Below are positions 27,245 to 37,145 of a DNA stretch of 64,000 nucleotides, one piece after another. The first letter of the stretch is position 1. Every line of letters starts with the position of its first letter. Both the position numbers and the translations under genes were made by a program. Source of the DNA: Fulvimonas sp. R45 (GTDB lineage: Bacteria > Pseudomonadota > Gammaproteobacteria > Xanthomonadales > Rhodanobacteraceae); the NCBI RefSeq assembly GCF_030504985.1, contig NZ_JASERU010000008.1, positions 1 to 64,000 of the forward strand. Reading direction: 5' to 3'. The notes under the pieces are model-generated. The model was not told the DNA's origin and did not search any database. It saw nothing but the letters and a program-made list of their open reading frames with translations.

Positions 27245-27544
27245 ATGCCGCCCGCCGCCCGCCTGACCGACATGCACACCTGCCCGATGCAGACGCCCGG
27301 GCTGCCGCCGATCCCGCACGTGGGCGGGCCGATCGTCGGGCCGGGCGTGCCCACCGTGCTGATCTGCAAGCTGCCGGCCTCGGTGGTGGGCGACAACGCG
27401 GTGTGCGTGGGGCCGCCGGACGTCGTGGTGAAAGGTTCGTCCACGGTGATGATCGGCCACCGCCCCGCCGCGCGGGTCGGCGACACCACGGCGCACGGCG
27501 GCAGCATCGTCATGGGCTGCCCGACGGTGCTGATCGGAGGCTGA
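27245..27544 (+). CDS. PAAR-domain spike tip (Pvc10-like)
   Basis: The 99-residue protein is one PAAR domain that sharpens the spike and binds its tip. It shows the typical order: PPAARLTDMHTCPMQTPGLP, then GGPIVGPGVPTVLI, GPPDVVVKGSSTVMIGHRPAA and a C-terminal GDTTAHGGSIVMGCPTVLIGG. The His and Cys ligands for the bound metal are His14, Cys16, His81 and Cys91 by eye. The stop overlaps the next start. Confidence 0.92.
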   Translation: MPPAARLTDMHTCPMQTPGLPPIPHVGGPIVGPGVPTVLICKLPASVVGDNAVCVGPPDVVVKGSSTVMIGHRPAARVGDTTAHGGSIVMGCPTVLIGG

Positions 27545-27957
27545 TGGTGAGCGATTTCCTCGGCCGCGGCTGGAGCTTCCCGCCCCGTTTCGATCCGCGC
27601 GGCAAGGCCGCCGTGATGGTCTCCGGGGTGCCGGACATCGACGAGAGCCTGCGCATCCTGCTGTCCACCGCGCCCGGCGAGCGCGTGATGCTGCCGGACT
27701 ACGGTTGCGCCCTGCGGCGCATGGTGTTCGAGGAGGTCAGCGAGCAGACCGTCACCGAGATCAAGGGGCTGATCCGCAAGGCGGTGCTGTTCTACGAGCC
27801 GCGCATCACGCTGAACCGGATCGACGCGCAACGGGTGGACGCGCTGGACGGCCGCCTCGACATCCTGCTGGACTACACCGTGCGCACCACCAACACGCGG
27901 CACAACCTGGTCTATCCGTTCTACCTGCACCAGGCCACCCACCCGGTGAAGGCCTGA
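27544..27957 (+). CDS. gp25-like baseplate wedge protein (Pvc9-like)
   Basis: The 137-residue protein is of the T4 gp25/GPW family, the small baseplate component that nucleates the sheath. It has FLGRGWSFPPRFD at the start, IDESLRILLSTAPGERVMLPDYGCALRRMVFE with the conserved EPR-like core and FYEPRITLNRID. ATG 27544 shares its A with the PAAR stop. Pairing with the large baseplate J protein downstream is typical. Confidence 0.93.
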   Translation: MVSDFLGRGWSFPPRFDPRGKAAVMVSGVPDIDESLRILLSTAPGERVMLPDYGCALRRMVFEEVSEQTVTEIKGLIRKAVLFYEPRITLNRIDAQRVDALDGRLDILLDYTVRTTNTRHNLVYPFYLHQATHPVKA

Positions 27958-27965
27958 AGCGTCCC

Positions 27966-30900
27966 ATGCACGCCGGCACGCAACAGGACCAGCGACTCGA
28001 CGCCGCGCTGCGCCCCGGCTACATCCTGCCGGACGAGCTGGTGCTGGCCGAGCGCGTCCGCCTGCTGCTGGGCCATGCCGCGCGGCTCCAATTCGCCAGC
28101 GGCGACGGCAGCGACGCCGGCCGCTGGGACGATGTCCTGCGCGGCGACGAAAGCGTGCTGCTGGCCGACATCGCGGCGTATCCGCTGGAGGCGATGCAGG
28201 AAAGCTTCGCCCGTGCATGGCCGTGGGCCGGCGAGGCGCACCTGTGGCGCCGGGTTCGCCAGTTGCTGCACGACGTCGACCGCTGGTGCCAGTGGCTGGC
28301 CGGGCACGGGACGTCGAGCGCCACGCAGGTCCGCCAGGTCCTGTTGCAGCCGATGGGCACCGGCCTGCGCGACATGCTGCACGAGGCCATCCGCTGCTTC
28401 GGCCTGGACGAGGCCGCGACCCGCCGCCTGCACGGTGTGTGGCGCATGGAGGCCGCGCGCGCGGAGGCGCCCTCGCGCTTCGACACGGCCGAGCTGCGGC
28501 TGCAACTGCTGCGGCGGTTGTGGGGCGGCCTGTGCATGGCGATCGCCCGGTTGCGCCCGCTGGCCAGGGAGCAGCTCGCCCACAGCCTGCGCAGCGGCAC
28601 GCACGAGCCGGCGATGGGCCTGCTGCTGACCGCCGTGCAGCTGTTCCAGGACACCCGCGCGCCGGTCAACCGCTTCCCGGAGCGGCTGACCGACTTCTAC
28701 TACCGCGATCTGCTGCGCATGCGCCCGCGCGCGCCGGCGCCCGAACGGGCCCATCTGCGCCTGCTGCGCGATCCGCATTACCGCAACCCGGTGCAGGTGC
28801 GCCGCGACGATCGTTTCGTGGCCGGCAAGGACGCCCGGGGGCAAGCGATCGAATTCGCCGCCGGGCAGGCACTGGAAGTCACCGACAACCAGGTGGCCGC
28901 GCTGTGCAGCCTGCGGCTGGAGCGCGACCGGCTGATCTCGCCGGAGAAGGAACTGGGCTACGCCACGCGCGTGCTGGCGCAGAGCATCCCGCTGCAGGCG
29001 CCCGACGCCGCCTATGCCGAGGCGCCGGCATGGTGGCCGCTGCTGGGCGGCAAGCTGAAGGGGGCGGCGGCCACGGCCCAGCCTGCGCTGCTCGGCCTGG
29101 CGCTGGCCACGCCGATGCTGGCGCTGCGCGAGGGCGCGCGGCGGATCAAGCTGACCTTGCGCCTGTCGCATCCCGGCTACGACGACGAGGCCTTGCTGGC
29201 CTTGCTGCGCCGTTCCGGCGGCCAGCGCGACGCAGCGTGGCTGGCCGAGGTGTTTGCCCGCTTCGACCGTTACGAAGCGAGGCACCACCCCTCGCGGCTG
29301 GCATCGGCGGCCATGGCCACGGCCGATGCGGCGGCGGCGTGGCGGCGTGCACCGCGGCCCGACGGGGATGTGCAACTGTGCCACCTGGTCGCCCGCTGCC
29401 TGGCCGCCGGCGAGCAGGAGCTGTTCCGCGAACGCCTGGGGCGCCTGTTCGCCGCCTGGCTGGCGGCGGCCGGCGAAGACCTGCAGGCCGCCGACGTCGC
29501 CGCCTTGCGTGCGCATGCCGCGGCATTGCCCGGCGGCGACGGCCCGCTGCGCGTGGAAATCGACGATCCGCTGATCCTGATCTACCCGCACGAGCACGGC
29601 GGCGGCCCGGTCATGCCGGATCGCGCGTTGATCTTCGCGCGGTTGTTCCGTGACGTCTGGCGCGCCGAATTGAGCACGGCCACCGGCTGGCTGGCGCTGG
29701 ACGACGTGCGCATGCGCCGGGCCGACGCGGCGGGCGGTCCCGGCGGCTGCATCGAGATCGGCTTGGCGCTGGGGCCGGAGCAGCCATCGGTCACGCCGTG
29801 CCAGCCCGCGCTGCACGGCGCGGCGTGGCCGGCGCAGCCGATGCTTCGGCTGGTGCTGCAGGCGCGCGCGCGGGTGTGCGTGTACAGCCTGCTGCAGCAG
29901 TGGTCGTTGCACGACATCGTGCTCGGCGTCGAGGTGCGCGGCGTGCGCGACATCGCGCTGTACAACCAGCTGGGGCGGCTCGATGCGGGCAAGCCCTTCC
30001 AGCCGTTCGGCCCGATGCCCACGCTGGGGTCGTATTGCGTGTTCGGCAGCGAGGAACTGGCGCGCAAGCCGCTGCGCTCGCTGCGGCTGCGGTTGCGCTG
30101 GGGTCAGTTGCCCGGCGGCGAGGGCGGCTTCGCCGAGCGCTACCGGGGCTACCCGGGAAGCTGGACGACCGCGAGCTTCCAGGTGCGGCCGGGCGTGCTG
30201 CGCGACGGCCAGTGGCACGGCGGCACGGCGGGCAGCCTGGCGCTGTTCCGCGGCGACGGCCGCCTGGACGACACGATCGAGCTGGCCTTGCCGGAAGCCG
30301 ATCTGGTGCTCTACCACCGCGCCCAGGCGCAACCAGCGGAGTCGTTCGCCTATGGCGCGAACACGCGCAACGGCTTCTTCCGGCTCGACCTCTGCGCGCC
30401 GGACGCGGCGTTCGGCCACGCGCTGTATCCGCGCCTTCTGGCCGAGGCGTTGACGCGCAACGCGCGGCTGAAGAAGGCGCGGCTGGCCCTGCCGCTGCCG
30501 CAGGAACCCTACACGCCGGTGGTCGAGCAGGTGTCGCTGGACTACGCCGCCAGCCAGCTGGTCACCTTCAAGCCCTCGGCCGAGCCGACGGCGGCGCAGC
30601 TGTTCCACCTGTATCCGTTCGGCCACGACCGGCCGCTGGCGCGGGCCGGCATGGACGGCGTGCCGCTGCTGCCGCGCTACATGCAGGACGGCCAGCTTTA
30701 CCTGGGCCTGTCCGGCACCGATCCGCAGGGCGTGCTCAACCTGTTCTTCCAGCTGCGCGCCGAAAGCGCGCTGGCGGACAGGCAGGCGCCGCGCCCGCAG
30801 CCGACCTGGTCGGTATGGGGCGAGGATGGCTGGCGCACGCTCGAAGCGGATCGCCTGCTGTCCGACGGCACCCTGGGTTTCCTGCGCAGCGGCGTCGTCA

Positions 30901-31970
30901 GCCTCGACCTGCCCGCGGGCATGCGCGCCGACAATCCGCGCCTGCCCGGCGGGCTGTACTGGCTGCGCCTGGGCGCGAGCGGCGAGCTGGATTGCCTCGC
31001 CGGCCTGTACGCGGTCTACGCGCAGGTGATCGAGGTCCGCTGCGTGCAGCCGCGGGCGCTTGGCCCGGGCTGCGAGCCGCTGCCGCCGGGCGCGATCAAG
31101 GCGCCCCTGCGGGCCATCGGCGGCTTGCGCGCGGTGCAGCAGATCGGTCCGTCGTTCGGCCTGCGCCCGCCCGATGCGGCGGACGCGCTGCGCGTGCGCG
31201 GCGCCGAGCGCCTGCGCCACAAGAATCGCGCCAGCACGCCGTGGGACTACGAGCGCCTGTTGCTCGACGCGTTCCCGGAGTTGTTCAAGGTGAAATGCTT
31301 CGCCAACGGCCAGGCGCACGGCGCGGCGGTTTCGGAGCGGTCCGGCGGCGTGCTGGTGGTGGTGGTGCCGTCGCCGCGCCAGGGCGCCCTGTTCCGCAGC
31401 ACCGAGGCGCCGCGCTTCGACGCCGCCGTGCTCGAGCGGATGGTCGGCCACCTGCGCGAACGCGCCACCCCGGGCATCCGCATCGTGGTGCGCAATGCGG
31501 CCTACGAGCGCATCCAGGTGCGTTGCACGGTGCGCCTGGCGCGCGGCAGCCATCCGGGCGCGTCGCTGATCCGCATCAACCGGGCCATCGTCGAATTCCT
31601 GTCGCCGTGGCACGCGGGCGGCCACCGCGCCGAGTTCGACTGGGAGATCCGCAGCGAGGCGGTCGAGGCCCGTCTGCGCGAACTCGACGAGGTGGAAACG
31701 GTGGGCGCGATGTCGCTGCTGCACGTGGTGCAGACCGACGCCAATCTCTATCGGCTGCACGATACCGCGCGCAGCGGCCGCACCCGGCCGCAGCGCCTGG
31801 TCCGCCCGGTGCAGCCCTGGAGCCTCGCCCTGCCGACTCCCCACCATCTGGTCGAACTGGTCGATGCGCCGCCGTCGGGAGCGGCGGCCACCGGTGTCGG
31901 CAAGCTCGAGGTCGGCAGCACCTTCGTCGTTGGAGCCACGGCGCCGAAGCCCGGGCGGGGGGCGCCATGA
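27966..31970 (+). CDS. Baseplate J-like wedge protein (Pvc11-like)
   Basis: At 1334 residues this is the largest protein of the cluster. Its C-terminal part (VRGAERLRHKNRASTPWDYE, ERIQVRCTVRLARGSHPGAS) is the baseplate J/gp6 region that builds the wedge ring. The long middle region is of mixed beta character and I recognise no separate enzyme domain. It is somewhat longer than Pvc11 as I remember it. The start at ATG 27966 lies eight bases after the gp25 stop; the end overlaps the next gene by four bases. Confidence 0.85.
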   Translation: MHAGTQQDQRLDAALRPGYILPDELVLAERVRLLLGHAARLQFASGDGSDAGRWDDVLRGDESVLLADIAAYPLEAMQESFARAWPWAGEAHLWRRVRQLLHDVDRWCQWLAGHGTSSATQVRQVLLQPMGTGLRDMLHEAIRCFGLDEAATRRLHGVWRMEAARAEAPSRFDTAELRLQLLRRLWGGLCMAIARLRPLAREQLAHSLRSGTHEPAMGLLLTAVQLFQDTRAPVNRFPERLTDFYYRDLLRMRPRAPAPERAHLRLLRDPHYRNPVQVRRDDRFVAGKDARGQAIEFAAGQALEVTDNQVAALCSLRLERDRLISPEKELGYATRVLAQSIPLQAPDAAYAEAPAWWPLLGGKLKGAAATAQPALLGLALATPMLALREGARRIKLTLRLSHPGYDDEALLALLRRSGGQRDAAWLAEVFARFDRYEARHHPSRLASAAMATADAAAAWRRAPRPDGDVQLCHLVARCLAAGEQELFRERLGRLFAAWLAAAGEDLQAADVAALRAHAAALPGGDGPLRVEIDDPLILIYPHEHGGGPVMPDRALIFARLFRDVWRAELSTATGWLALDDVRMRRADAAGGPGGCIEIGLALGPEQPSVTPCQPALHGAAWPAQPMLRLVLQARARVCVYSLLQQWSLHDIVLGVEVRGVRDIALYNQLGRLDAGKPFQPFGPMPTLGSYCVFGSEELARKPLRSLRLRLRWGQLPGGEGGFAERYRGYPGSWTTASFQVRPGVLRDGQWHGGTAGSLALFRGDGRLDDTIELALPEADLVLYHRAQAQPAESFAYGANTRNGFFRLDLCAPDAAFGHALYPRLLAEALTRNARLKKARLALPLPQEPYTPVVEQVSLDYAASQLVTFKPSAEPTAAQLFHLYPFGHDRPLARAGMDGVPLLPRYMQDGQLYLGLSGTDPQGVLNLFFQLRAESALADRQAPRPQPTWSVWGEDGWRTLEADRLLSDGTLGFLRSGVVSLDLPAGMRADNPRLPGGLYWLRLGASGELDCLAGLYAVYAQVIEVRCVQPRALGPGCEPLPPGAIKAPLRAIGGLRAVQQIGPSFGLRPPDAADALRVRGAERLRHKNRASTPWDYERLLLDAFPELFKVKCFANGQAHGAAVSERSGGVLVVVVPSPRQGALFRSTEAPRFDAAVLERMVGHLRERATPGIRIVVRNAAYERIQVRCTVRLARGSHPGASLIRINRAIVEFLSPWHAGGHRAEFDWEIRSEAVEARLRELDEVETVGAMSLLHVVQTDANLYRLHDTARSGRTRPQRLVRPVQPWSLALPTPHHLVELVDAPPSGAAATGVGKLEVGSTFVVGATAPKPGRGAP

Positions 31971-32782
31971 CCCGTTGCAACCGCGAGTCGCTGCGCAGCT
32001 ATTTCAGCGACGGAGCACTGCCGACCCAGGAGCATTTCGCCGACCTGGTCGACTCGATGCTCAACATGAACGACGAGGGCTTCTGCAAGACGGTCGAGGG
32101 CGGCTTCGAGATCTCCGCCGCCACCGGCTACGACACCCTGCTCAGCTTCTTCCGCGACCAGGACCCGGACGAGCCATTGTGGCGGGTGGGCTTCGGCGGC
32201 GCGCAGGGTCAATTGCTGATCCGTGCCAACCCGGGCGCGCAGGCGGACACGCCGGAGGCGCCGCCGCCCCTGTGGTCGCTGGACTCGTCCGAGCGCGGCC
32301 GGGTGGGCATCCGCACCGCCAACCCGCAGGCCGCGCTGGACGTCGACGGCGTGGTGCGCAGCACGGGGCGTCGTGGCAGCTATGCGCGGACGGCGCCGGC
32401 GCCGCTGCTGGCCAACGGCCAGTGGCAGGACCTCACCGACGACCTCGGCGGTTGCCAGGCCTTCGAGCTCACCGCCGGCGCGGGGCACCCGGGGCAGGGC
32501 CGCTTCGCGATGCTGCACGCCACGGCGCTGAACGCCTACAACCCCACCCTGGGCATCCTCGATTTCCTCAACCGCAAGCGCGGCATCCGCTGCACCCATG
32601 CCCACTACGCGCGCCGCTGCGACCGCCTGCAACTGCGCTGGAAGGGCAGCAGCGGGCGCAACGCGCGCTATCGCCTGCAGATCCGCAGCGGCTGCGACTA
32701 CGGCCTGGGCATCGTGATCCAGGCGCACCTGACCCAGCTGTGGTTCGATCCGCACATGCGCGAAGGGCAGGCCAGGCCGTGA
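31967..32782 (+). CDS. Injection-system protein with fibre-like features, function unknown
   Basis: This 271-residue protein opens with LRSYFSDGALPTQEHFADLV and DSMLNMNDEGF, an opening I recall from proteins at this place in other injection-system loci. The middle has RGRVGIRTANPQAALDVDGV, the GIGT-NP-ALDV type of sequence that begins many fibre and intramolecular-chaperone-like repeats. The C-terminal half is beta-rich and basic. It may be a short fibre or receptor-binding subunit; the cluster has no other fibre gene. It overlaps both neighbours by four bases. Confidence 0.7.
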   Translation: MTRCNRESLRSYFSDGALPTQEHFADLVDSMLNMNDEGFCKTVEGGFEISAATGYDTLLSFFRDQDPDEPLWRVGFGGAQGQLLIRANPGAQADTPEAPPPLWSLDSSERGRVGIRTANPQAALDVDGVVRSTGRRGSYARTAPAPLLANGQWQDLTDDLGGCQAFELTAGAGHPGQGRFAMLHATALNAYNPTLGILDFLNRKRGIRCTHAHYARRCDRLQLRWKGSSGRNARYRLQIRSGCDYGLGIVIQAHLTQLWFDPHMREGQARP

Positions 32783-35304
32783 GCGCGCGTTTCGACATGG
32801 GCATGGATGAACCGCAGGCCTCGCCCGCGGCCGTCGCGCTGGCGACGAAGCCGGCGCCGGCGGTGATCCCGCGGCACGTCGGCGATGACCCGTTCGCGTA
32901 TGCCGCGTTGCGCGAGCAGGCGGTCGCGCTGGCGCAGATGCTCAGCGGCGAGCGCTGGACCGACTTCAACTACCACGACCCCGGCGTCACCCTGCTGGAG
33001 GCGCTGTGCTTCGCGCTGACCGAAAGCGTGTTCGGCGCCGGGCAGCCGCTGGCCGACCAGCTCACCGCGCCGGACGGGCGCATCCACTACCACCGGCTGG
33101 GCCTGCACGCGGCGGAAGAGATCCTGCCGTGCCGGCCATGCACGGCGGCGGACTACATGCGCTGCCTGCTCGACCGGGTGCCCGGCGCGCTGCAGGCGCA
33201 CGCGGCGATGCCGGGCGGCGACGGCCTGTGGCGGCTGGGCCTGGAGGTGACCACGGCACGGACGGAGGGGGCGGTCGCGGCGGCGGCGCGTGCCTACTGG
33301 GCGCAGCGCAACCTGGGCGAGGACATCGACGAGCTGCCGCAGGTACTGCAGCCGCGCTGGTGCCGCCTGCAACTGGACCTGAGCGTGACCGGCACGCGCG
33401 CGCCGGAGGAGATCCTGGCCGAGCTGGTCGCCCGTTGCGCCGAACACATCGATGCGGCGCCACGGCGGGAATCGCTGGCGGAGCGCCTGGACGCGGACGG
33501 CGGCGATACGCGCTCGCTGGCCGAGGTGTTCGACGGCCCGCGTGTGCGCCGGGGCTGGGTGGCGGCCGACAGCCTGCTCGCCGGCCGGGACCGGCGCGTG
33601 TATTTCGGCGACCTCGCGCGGCTCGCCGGCACGGTCGAGGGCGTGTACGAGATCCGCAACATCAGCCTTTCCGTGGACGGCGCGGAGAGCGACGAGGAGG
33701 CCTTGCCGCGGCGCCTGGACGACCGGGTGCTGCGGCTGCGCTGGCCGGATGCGCCGGCCGACGTGGCGGACTGGCGGATCGCGCGGCACGGCACGCCGAT
33801 CGCGCTGGCCATCGCGCCCCTGCTGCACCGGCTGGAAGACCTGTGGCGCGCCGGCGGCCGGGCGGTGGCCGAGACCTCGTCGATGGGCGACGTGCCGCTG
33901 GCCCGGCCGACGGGCCGCTGGATGCCGGCCGAGCCGTACGTGTCACTGTTCCGGCAACTGCCCGCGATCTACCGTGAACGCTTCGACGCCAGCCTCGCCG
34001 CCGTGGATGCCGCGGCGGCGGACCAGTTCCGCGCCTATCTGGTCATGCTCGAACAATGGCTCGCGCACGGCGCGGCGCAGACGGCCTACCTGCGCGAGCT
34101 CTACACCCTCAGCGCCGGGCCGCGGCCGAGCTACGCCTGGCAGGTGCTCGACGGCGCGCACATCCCCGGCCTGGATGCGCTGTATGCGACATCCCCGGAA
34201 CGGATCGCCGCGGAGGTCTACGCACCCGCCGATGCCGTGCTGGACCGGCGCGGGCGCGTGCTCGACCACCTGCTCGCGCTGCATGGCGAGGGTTGCGGGC
34301 AGGGCAGCATCCGGCCGTTCGGCTGGTACTTCGAGGCCGCCGCGTGGCGCCACCACCTGTTCGAATGCAAGCGCCAGATGGTGCTGCGCATCGCCGCGCT
34401 GACGCGCGACCGGCACGGCGCCATCGACTACAGCCGCCGTTCGCTGGGCCGGCGCGGCAACACCTGCGCCCTGCAGCGGCGGGTCAGCCTGCTGCTGGCG
34501 TTCCGGCACCATCACGACCGCCTGCTGATGGCGCCCATGCGACGGGCGGGGCTGCGCCTGGCCGACGAGCAGGCGCGCTTCGTCACGGTGGACGCCGCGC
34601 CACCCGGGGATGGTCCCGTGGTGCTGTGGGGCGCCGGCAGGGCGCGGGCCGTCGAGCGCCTCGGCCAGGGCCTGGCCGAGGCCGCCCGCGTGCTGGCCCA
34701 CCTGTTTCCCGCGCTGGACCTGCAGGCCCTGCCGCCTGCCCTGCTGCGCAGTGCGGTGCACCCGGACCGCTATCGCCAGGCGGGGCCGCACACCTTGTGG
34801 CTGGGACCGGACGAACACGGGCGCTGGTGGCCGCTGCGCCTGCGCTCGGCGCGCGTCTCGCTGCCGGTCGCGGCGGTCTGCCTGCACGAATTCGCGTGCC
34901 GCCTGCAGCTGGCCTGCGAGGGCATGCACGTGGTCGAGCATGTGCTGCTGCGTCCCCGCGACGGCGACGGTGATCCGGAGGTGCCCGACGATTTCTACAG
35001 GTATCGCCTGAGCGCGGTGTTTCCCGGCTGGACGGCGCGCGGGCGCGACCCGTCGTTCCGCCGCATCGCCGAGGAAACCCTGCAACTGTCCGCCCCGGCG
35101 CACCTGCGGGTGCAGGCGATCTGGCTGGATGCGGGTGCGATGGAGCGCTTCGAGCGCTGCTACGCGGCCTGGCTGGAGGCCAGGCAGGCGCATTGCGCCG
35201 CCTGCCTGGAACCCGCGGCGGGCGACGCGGCCCGCCACCTGGATGGCTGGACGCGCCTGTTGCGCTGGCTGTTGCTGCGGCACGAGGCGGAGGACGCCGC
35301 ATGA
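32779..35304 (+). CDS. Pvc12-like baseplate protein
   Basis: The 841-residue protein has near its N-terminus the motif RWTDFNYHDPGVTLLEALCF, which marks the Pvc12/Afp12 group of second wedge proteins. The rest is alpha/beta without a domain I can name. A C-terminal part contains LQLACEGMHVVEHVLLRPRD, also common in this group. It partners the baseplate J protein to form the wedge heterodimer, by analogy to T4 gp6/gp7. Start GTG 32779 overlaps the previous stop. Confidence 0.82.
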   Translation: MSARFDMGMDEPQASPAAVALATKPAPAVIPRHVGDDPFAYAALREQAVALAQMLSGERWTDFNYHDPGVTLLEALCFALTESVFGAGQPLADQLTAPDGRIHYHRLGLHAAEEILPCRPCTAADYMRCLLDRVPGALQAHAAMPGGDGLWRLGLEVTTARTEGAVAAAARAYWAQRNLGEDIDELPQVLQPRWCRLQLDLSVTGTRAPEEILAELVARCAEHIDAAPRRESLAERLDADGGDTRSLAEVFDGPRVRRGWVAADSLLAGRDRRVYFGDLARLAGTVEGVYEIRNISLSVDGAESDEEALPRRLDDRVLRLRWPDAPADVADWRIARHGTPIALAIAPLLHRLEDLWRAGGRAVAETSSMGDVPLARPTGRWMPAEPYVSLFRQLPAIYRERFDASLAAVDAAAADQFRAYLVMLEQWLAHGAAQTAYLRELYTLSAGPRPSYAWQVLDGAHIPGLDALYATSPERIAAEVYAPADAVLDRRGRVLDHLLALHGEGCGQGSIRPFGWYFEAAAWRHHLFECKRQMVLRIAALTRDRHGAIDYSRRSLGRRGNTCALQRRVSLLLAFRHHHDRLLMAPMRRAGLRLADEQARFVTVDAAPPGDGPVVLWGAGRARAVERLGQGLAEAARVLAHLFPALDLQALPPALLRSAVHPDRYRQAGPHTLWLGPDEHGRWWPLRLRSARVSLPVAAVCLHEFACRLQLACEGMHVVEHVLLRPRDGDGDPEVPDDFYRYRLSAVFPGWTARGRDPSFRRIAEETLQLSAPAHLRVQAIWLDAGAMERFERCYAAWLEARQAHCAACLEPAAGDAARHLDGWTRLLRWLLLRHEAEDAA

Positions 35305-37145
35305 GCCGGCACGTCATCGACACGCTGAGCTGGGTGTGCCGCGGCGACGACCCGCGCCAGGGCTTCGCCCGGCAACAGCGCCTCAGCGAATTCCTGCACG
35401 GCCCGGGCCGACGGATGCTGGGCGCGCTGTTCGACCGCCTGTCGCCCGATGACGAGGTGTGGCGGATCGACCGGCTGGACGTCGAGCTGGGCGCGCTGCC
35501 CGCCGACACGGATTTCGATGGCATGGCGCGTCAGCTGGAAAGCGCGCTCGAAACCGAGCTGCAGCGCCGGCGCACCGACGGATCGAACGGCGCGTTCGCC
35601 GATCGCCCGCCTGCGCGACCGCGCCGCCGCGACGAGGGCGAGCTGGACAATTTCCTGTACTACCTGGAGCGCGGGCGCCTGCACTGGTCGATGCCGGCGA
35701 TGGGGCGCGGCGACATGGCCGACTGGCTGGAGCGGCTGGCGCTGCGCAACGGCCCGCGCCTGTGGCAGGCCTTGCAACGCCTGCCGCACGCCGAGCGCAG
35801 CCTGCGCCGGCTGGGCCAGATCGCGCCGTGCCACGGCCTGCAGGCCGTGCTGGCCCAGCGCCACGCCGGCCTTGCGCAGGCGCTGGACGCGCTCGACGAC
35901 AGCTTGCTGGAACCCTTGCGCGCGCAGGGTCGCCTGAACGCCTACCAGGTCGGCCAGGTGCGCCAGGCGTGGCGGGTGGCCGGTCTGCATGCGCTGTGGG
36001 GGCAGGCCGGCAGCGGCCTCGGCGTGGGGCGCGTGCAGCGCCTGCTGGCCGCGCTGGGCGATGCGCTGGCCCTGCGGCTGGGCGCGCACGGGATGCCGGA
36101 CCCGCGCGCCTGGCTGGGGCCGACCTCGATGGCGCTGGGCGCCTCCGACCTGCAGCGCAGCCTGCTGCTGGGCATGCAGATGCGCCTGTTCGGCGATGCG
36201 CTCGGGTCGGCGGGACACGGCGCCGCCGCGGCGCGTGCGGAATCCGCGAACGAGGCCGCGGCCGAGCGGGCGCAACCGTTCGTCCTCACCGCGGCCTGGC
36301 ACGAATCCCTGCGCCAGTTCGCGCTCGCCCACCAGGGCGCGCCGACGGTGCGCGCGGCGGGGCTGGGCTTGTCGGAACTGCAGGCGTATCTGCGCGACTT
36401 CAGCCTGGCCTACCTCGCCACGGTGGATCGCGTGCCGCAGGACCACGTGGCATGGCAGGCCACCTGGCGGCGCGCGTTGCAGGCGCTGGGCGGCGGGGTC
36501 GACGCGGACGCGGCGGCGGTCCTGGCGGCCGGCGCGGACGCAGGGCCGTCGGCGGAAGCGCCCGAACGGCCGCGGATCAAGAACAGCCGCACCGCCGACG
36601 GCACCATCTCGCCGGCCGACGACCATCCGGACAACGAGGCGATCTACGTCGTCAACGCTGGCCTGGTGCTGCTGGCCAACTACGCGCCGCGCCTGTTCGG
36701 CATGCTGGGGCTGGTGCGCGACGACGCCTTCGTGGATGAGGCGGCCCGGCACCGCGCCGTGCATTGCCTGGTGTACCTGAGCGATGGCCACTTCGACAGC
36801 GAGGAGCACGAGTGGGTGCTCAACAAGCTGCTGTGCGGCGTGCCGATCGACGAGGTGGTGCCGCCGGCCGAGGCGATGGACGACGCGCTGCCGGTGCTCG
36901 ACGGCCTGCTCGGCGCGGTGATCGCGCACTGGAAGGCGCTGGGCCACACCACGCCGGGCGGCCTGCGCAAGACCTTCCTGCGCCGCCTCGGCAACCTGGT
37001 CGAGCATGAGGCGCACGAGGGCGGGCACTGGCGGCTGAAGATGCAGCCCGGCCCGTTCGACGTGCTGCTCGACCAGTTGCCCTGGGGGTACGGCACGATC
37101 CGCCTGCCGTGGATGAAAGGAGCGATCCATGTCGATTGGCGCTGA
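35301..37145 (+). CDS. Contractile injection system tape-measure protein (CIS_TMP)
   Basis: The 614-residue protein has the diagnostic C-terminal region NEAIYVVNAGLVLLANYAPRLFGMLGLV and CLVYLSDGHFDSEEHEWVLN of CIS tape-measure (Pvc14-like) proteins. The N-terminus carries IDTLSWVCRGDDPRQ... and an acidic LDVELGALP strand. It would set tube length and fill the lumen before firing. It overlaps the AAA+ gene by 17 bases, the longest overlap in the operon. Confidence 0.86.
   Translation: MSRHVIDTLSWVCRGDDPRQGFARQQRLSEFLHGPGRRMLGALFDRLSPDDEVWRIDRLDVELGALPADTDFDGMARQLESALETELQRRRTDGSNGAFADRPPARPRRRDEGELDNFLYYLERGRLHWSMPAMGRGDMADWLERLALRNGPRLWQALQRLPHAERSLRRLGQIAPCHGLQAVLAQRHAGLAQALDALDDSLLEPLRAQGRLNAYQVGQVRQAWRVAGLHALWGQAGSGLGVGRVQRLLAALGDALALRLGAHGMPDPRAWLGPTSMALGASDLQRSLLLGMQMRLFGDALGSAGHGAAAARAESANEAAAERAQPFVLTAAWHESLRQFALAHQGAPTVRAAGLGLSELQAYLRDFSLAYLATVDRVPQDHVAWQATWRRALQALGGGVDADAAAVLAAGADAGPSAEAPERPRIKNSRTADGTISPADDHPDNEAIYVVNAGLVLLANYAPRLFGMLGLVRDDAFVDEAARHRAVHCLVYLSDGHFDSEEHEWVLNKLLCGVPIDEVVPPAEAMDDALPVLDGLLGAVIAHWKALGHTTPGGLRKTFLRRLGNLVEHEAHEGGHWRLKMQPGPFDVLLDQLPWGYGTIRLPWMKGAIHVDWR

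Noticed and set aside
27921-31847. A 1308-codon open frame on the minus strand
   Set aside because: It lies wholly opposite the baseplate J gene. Its translation is rich in Arg, Gln, His, Ala and Gly with no domain, as expected of antisense frames in high-GC DNA.
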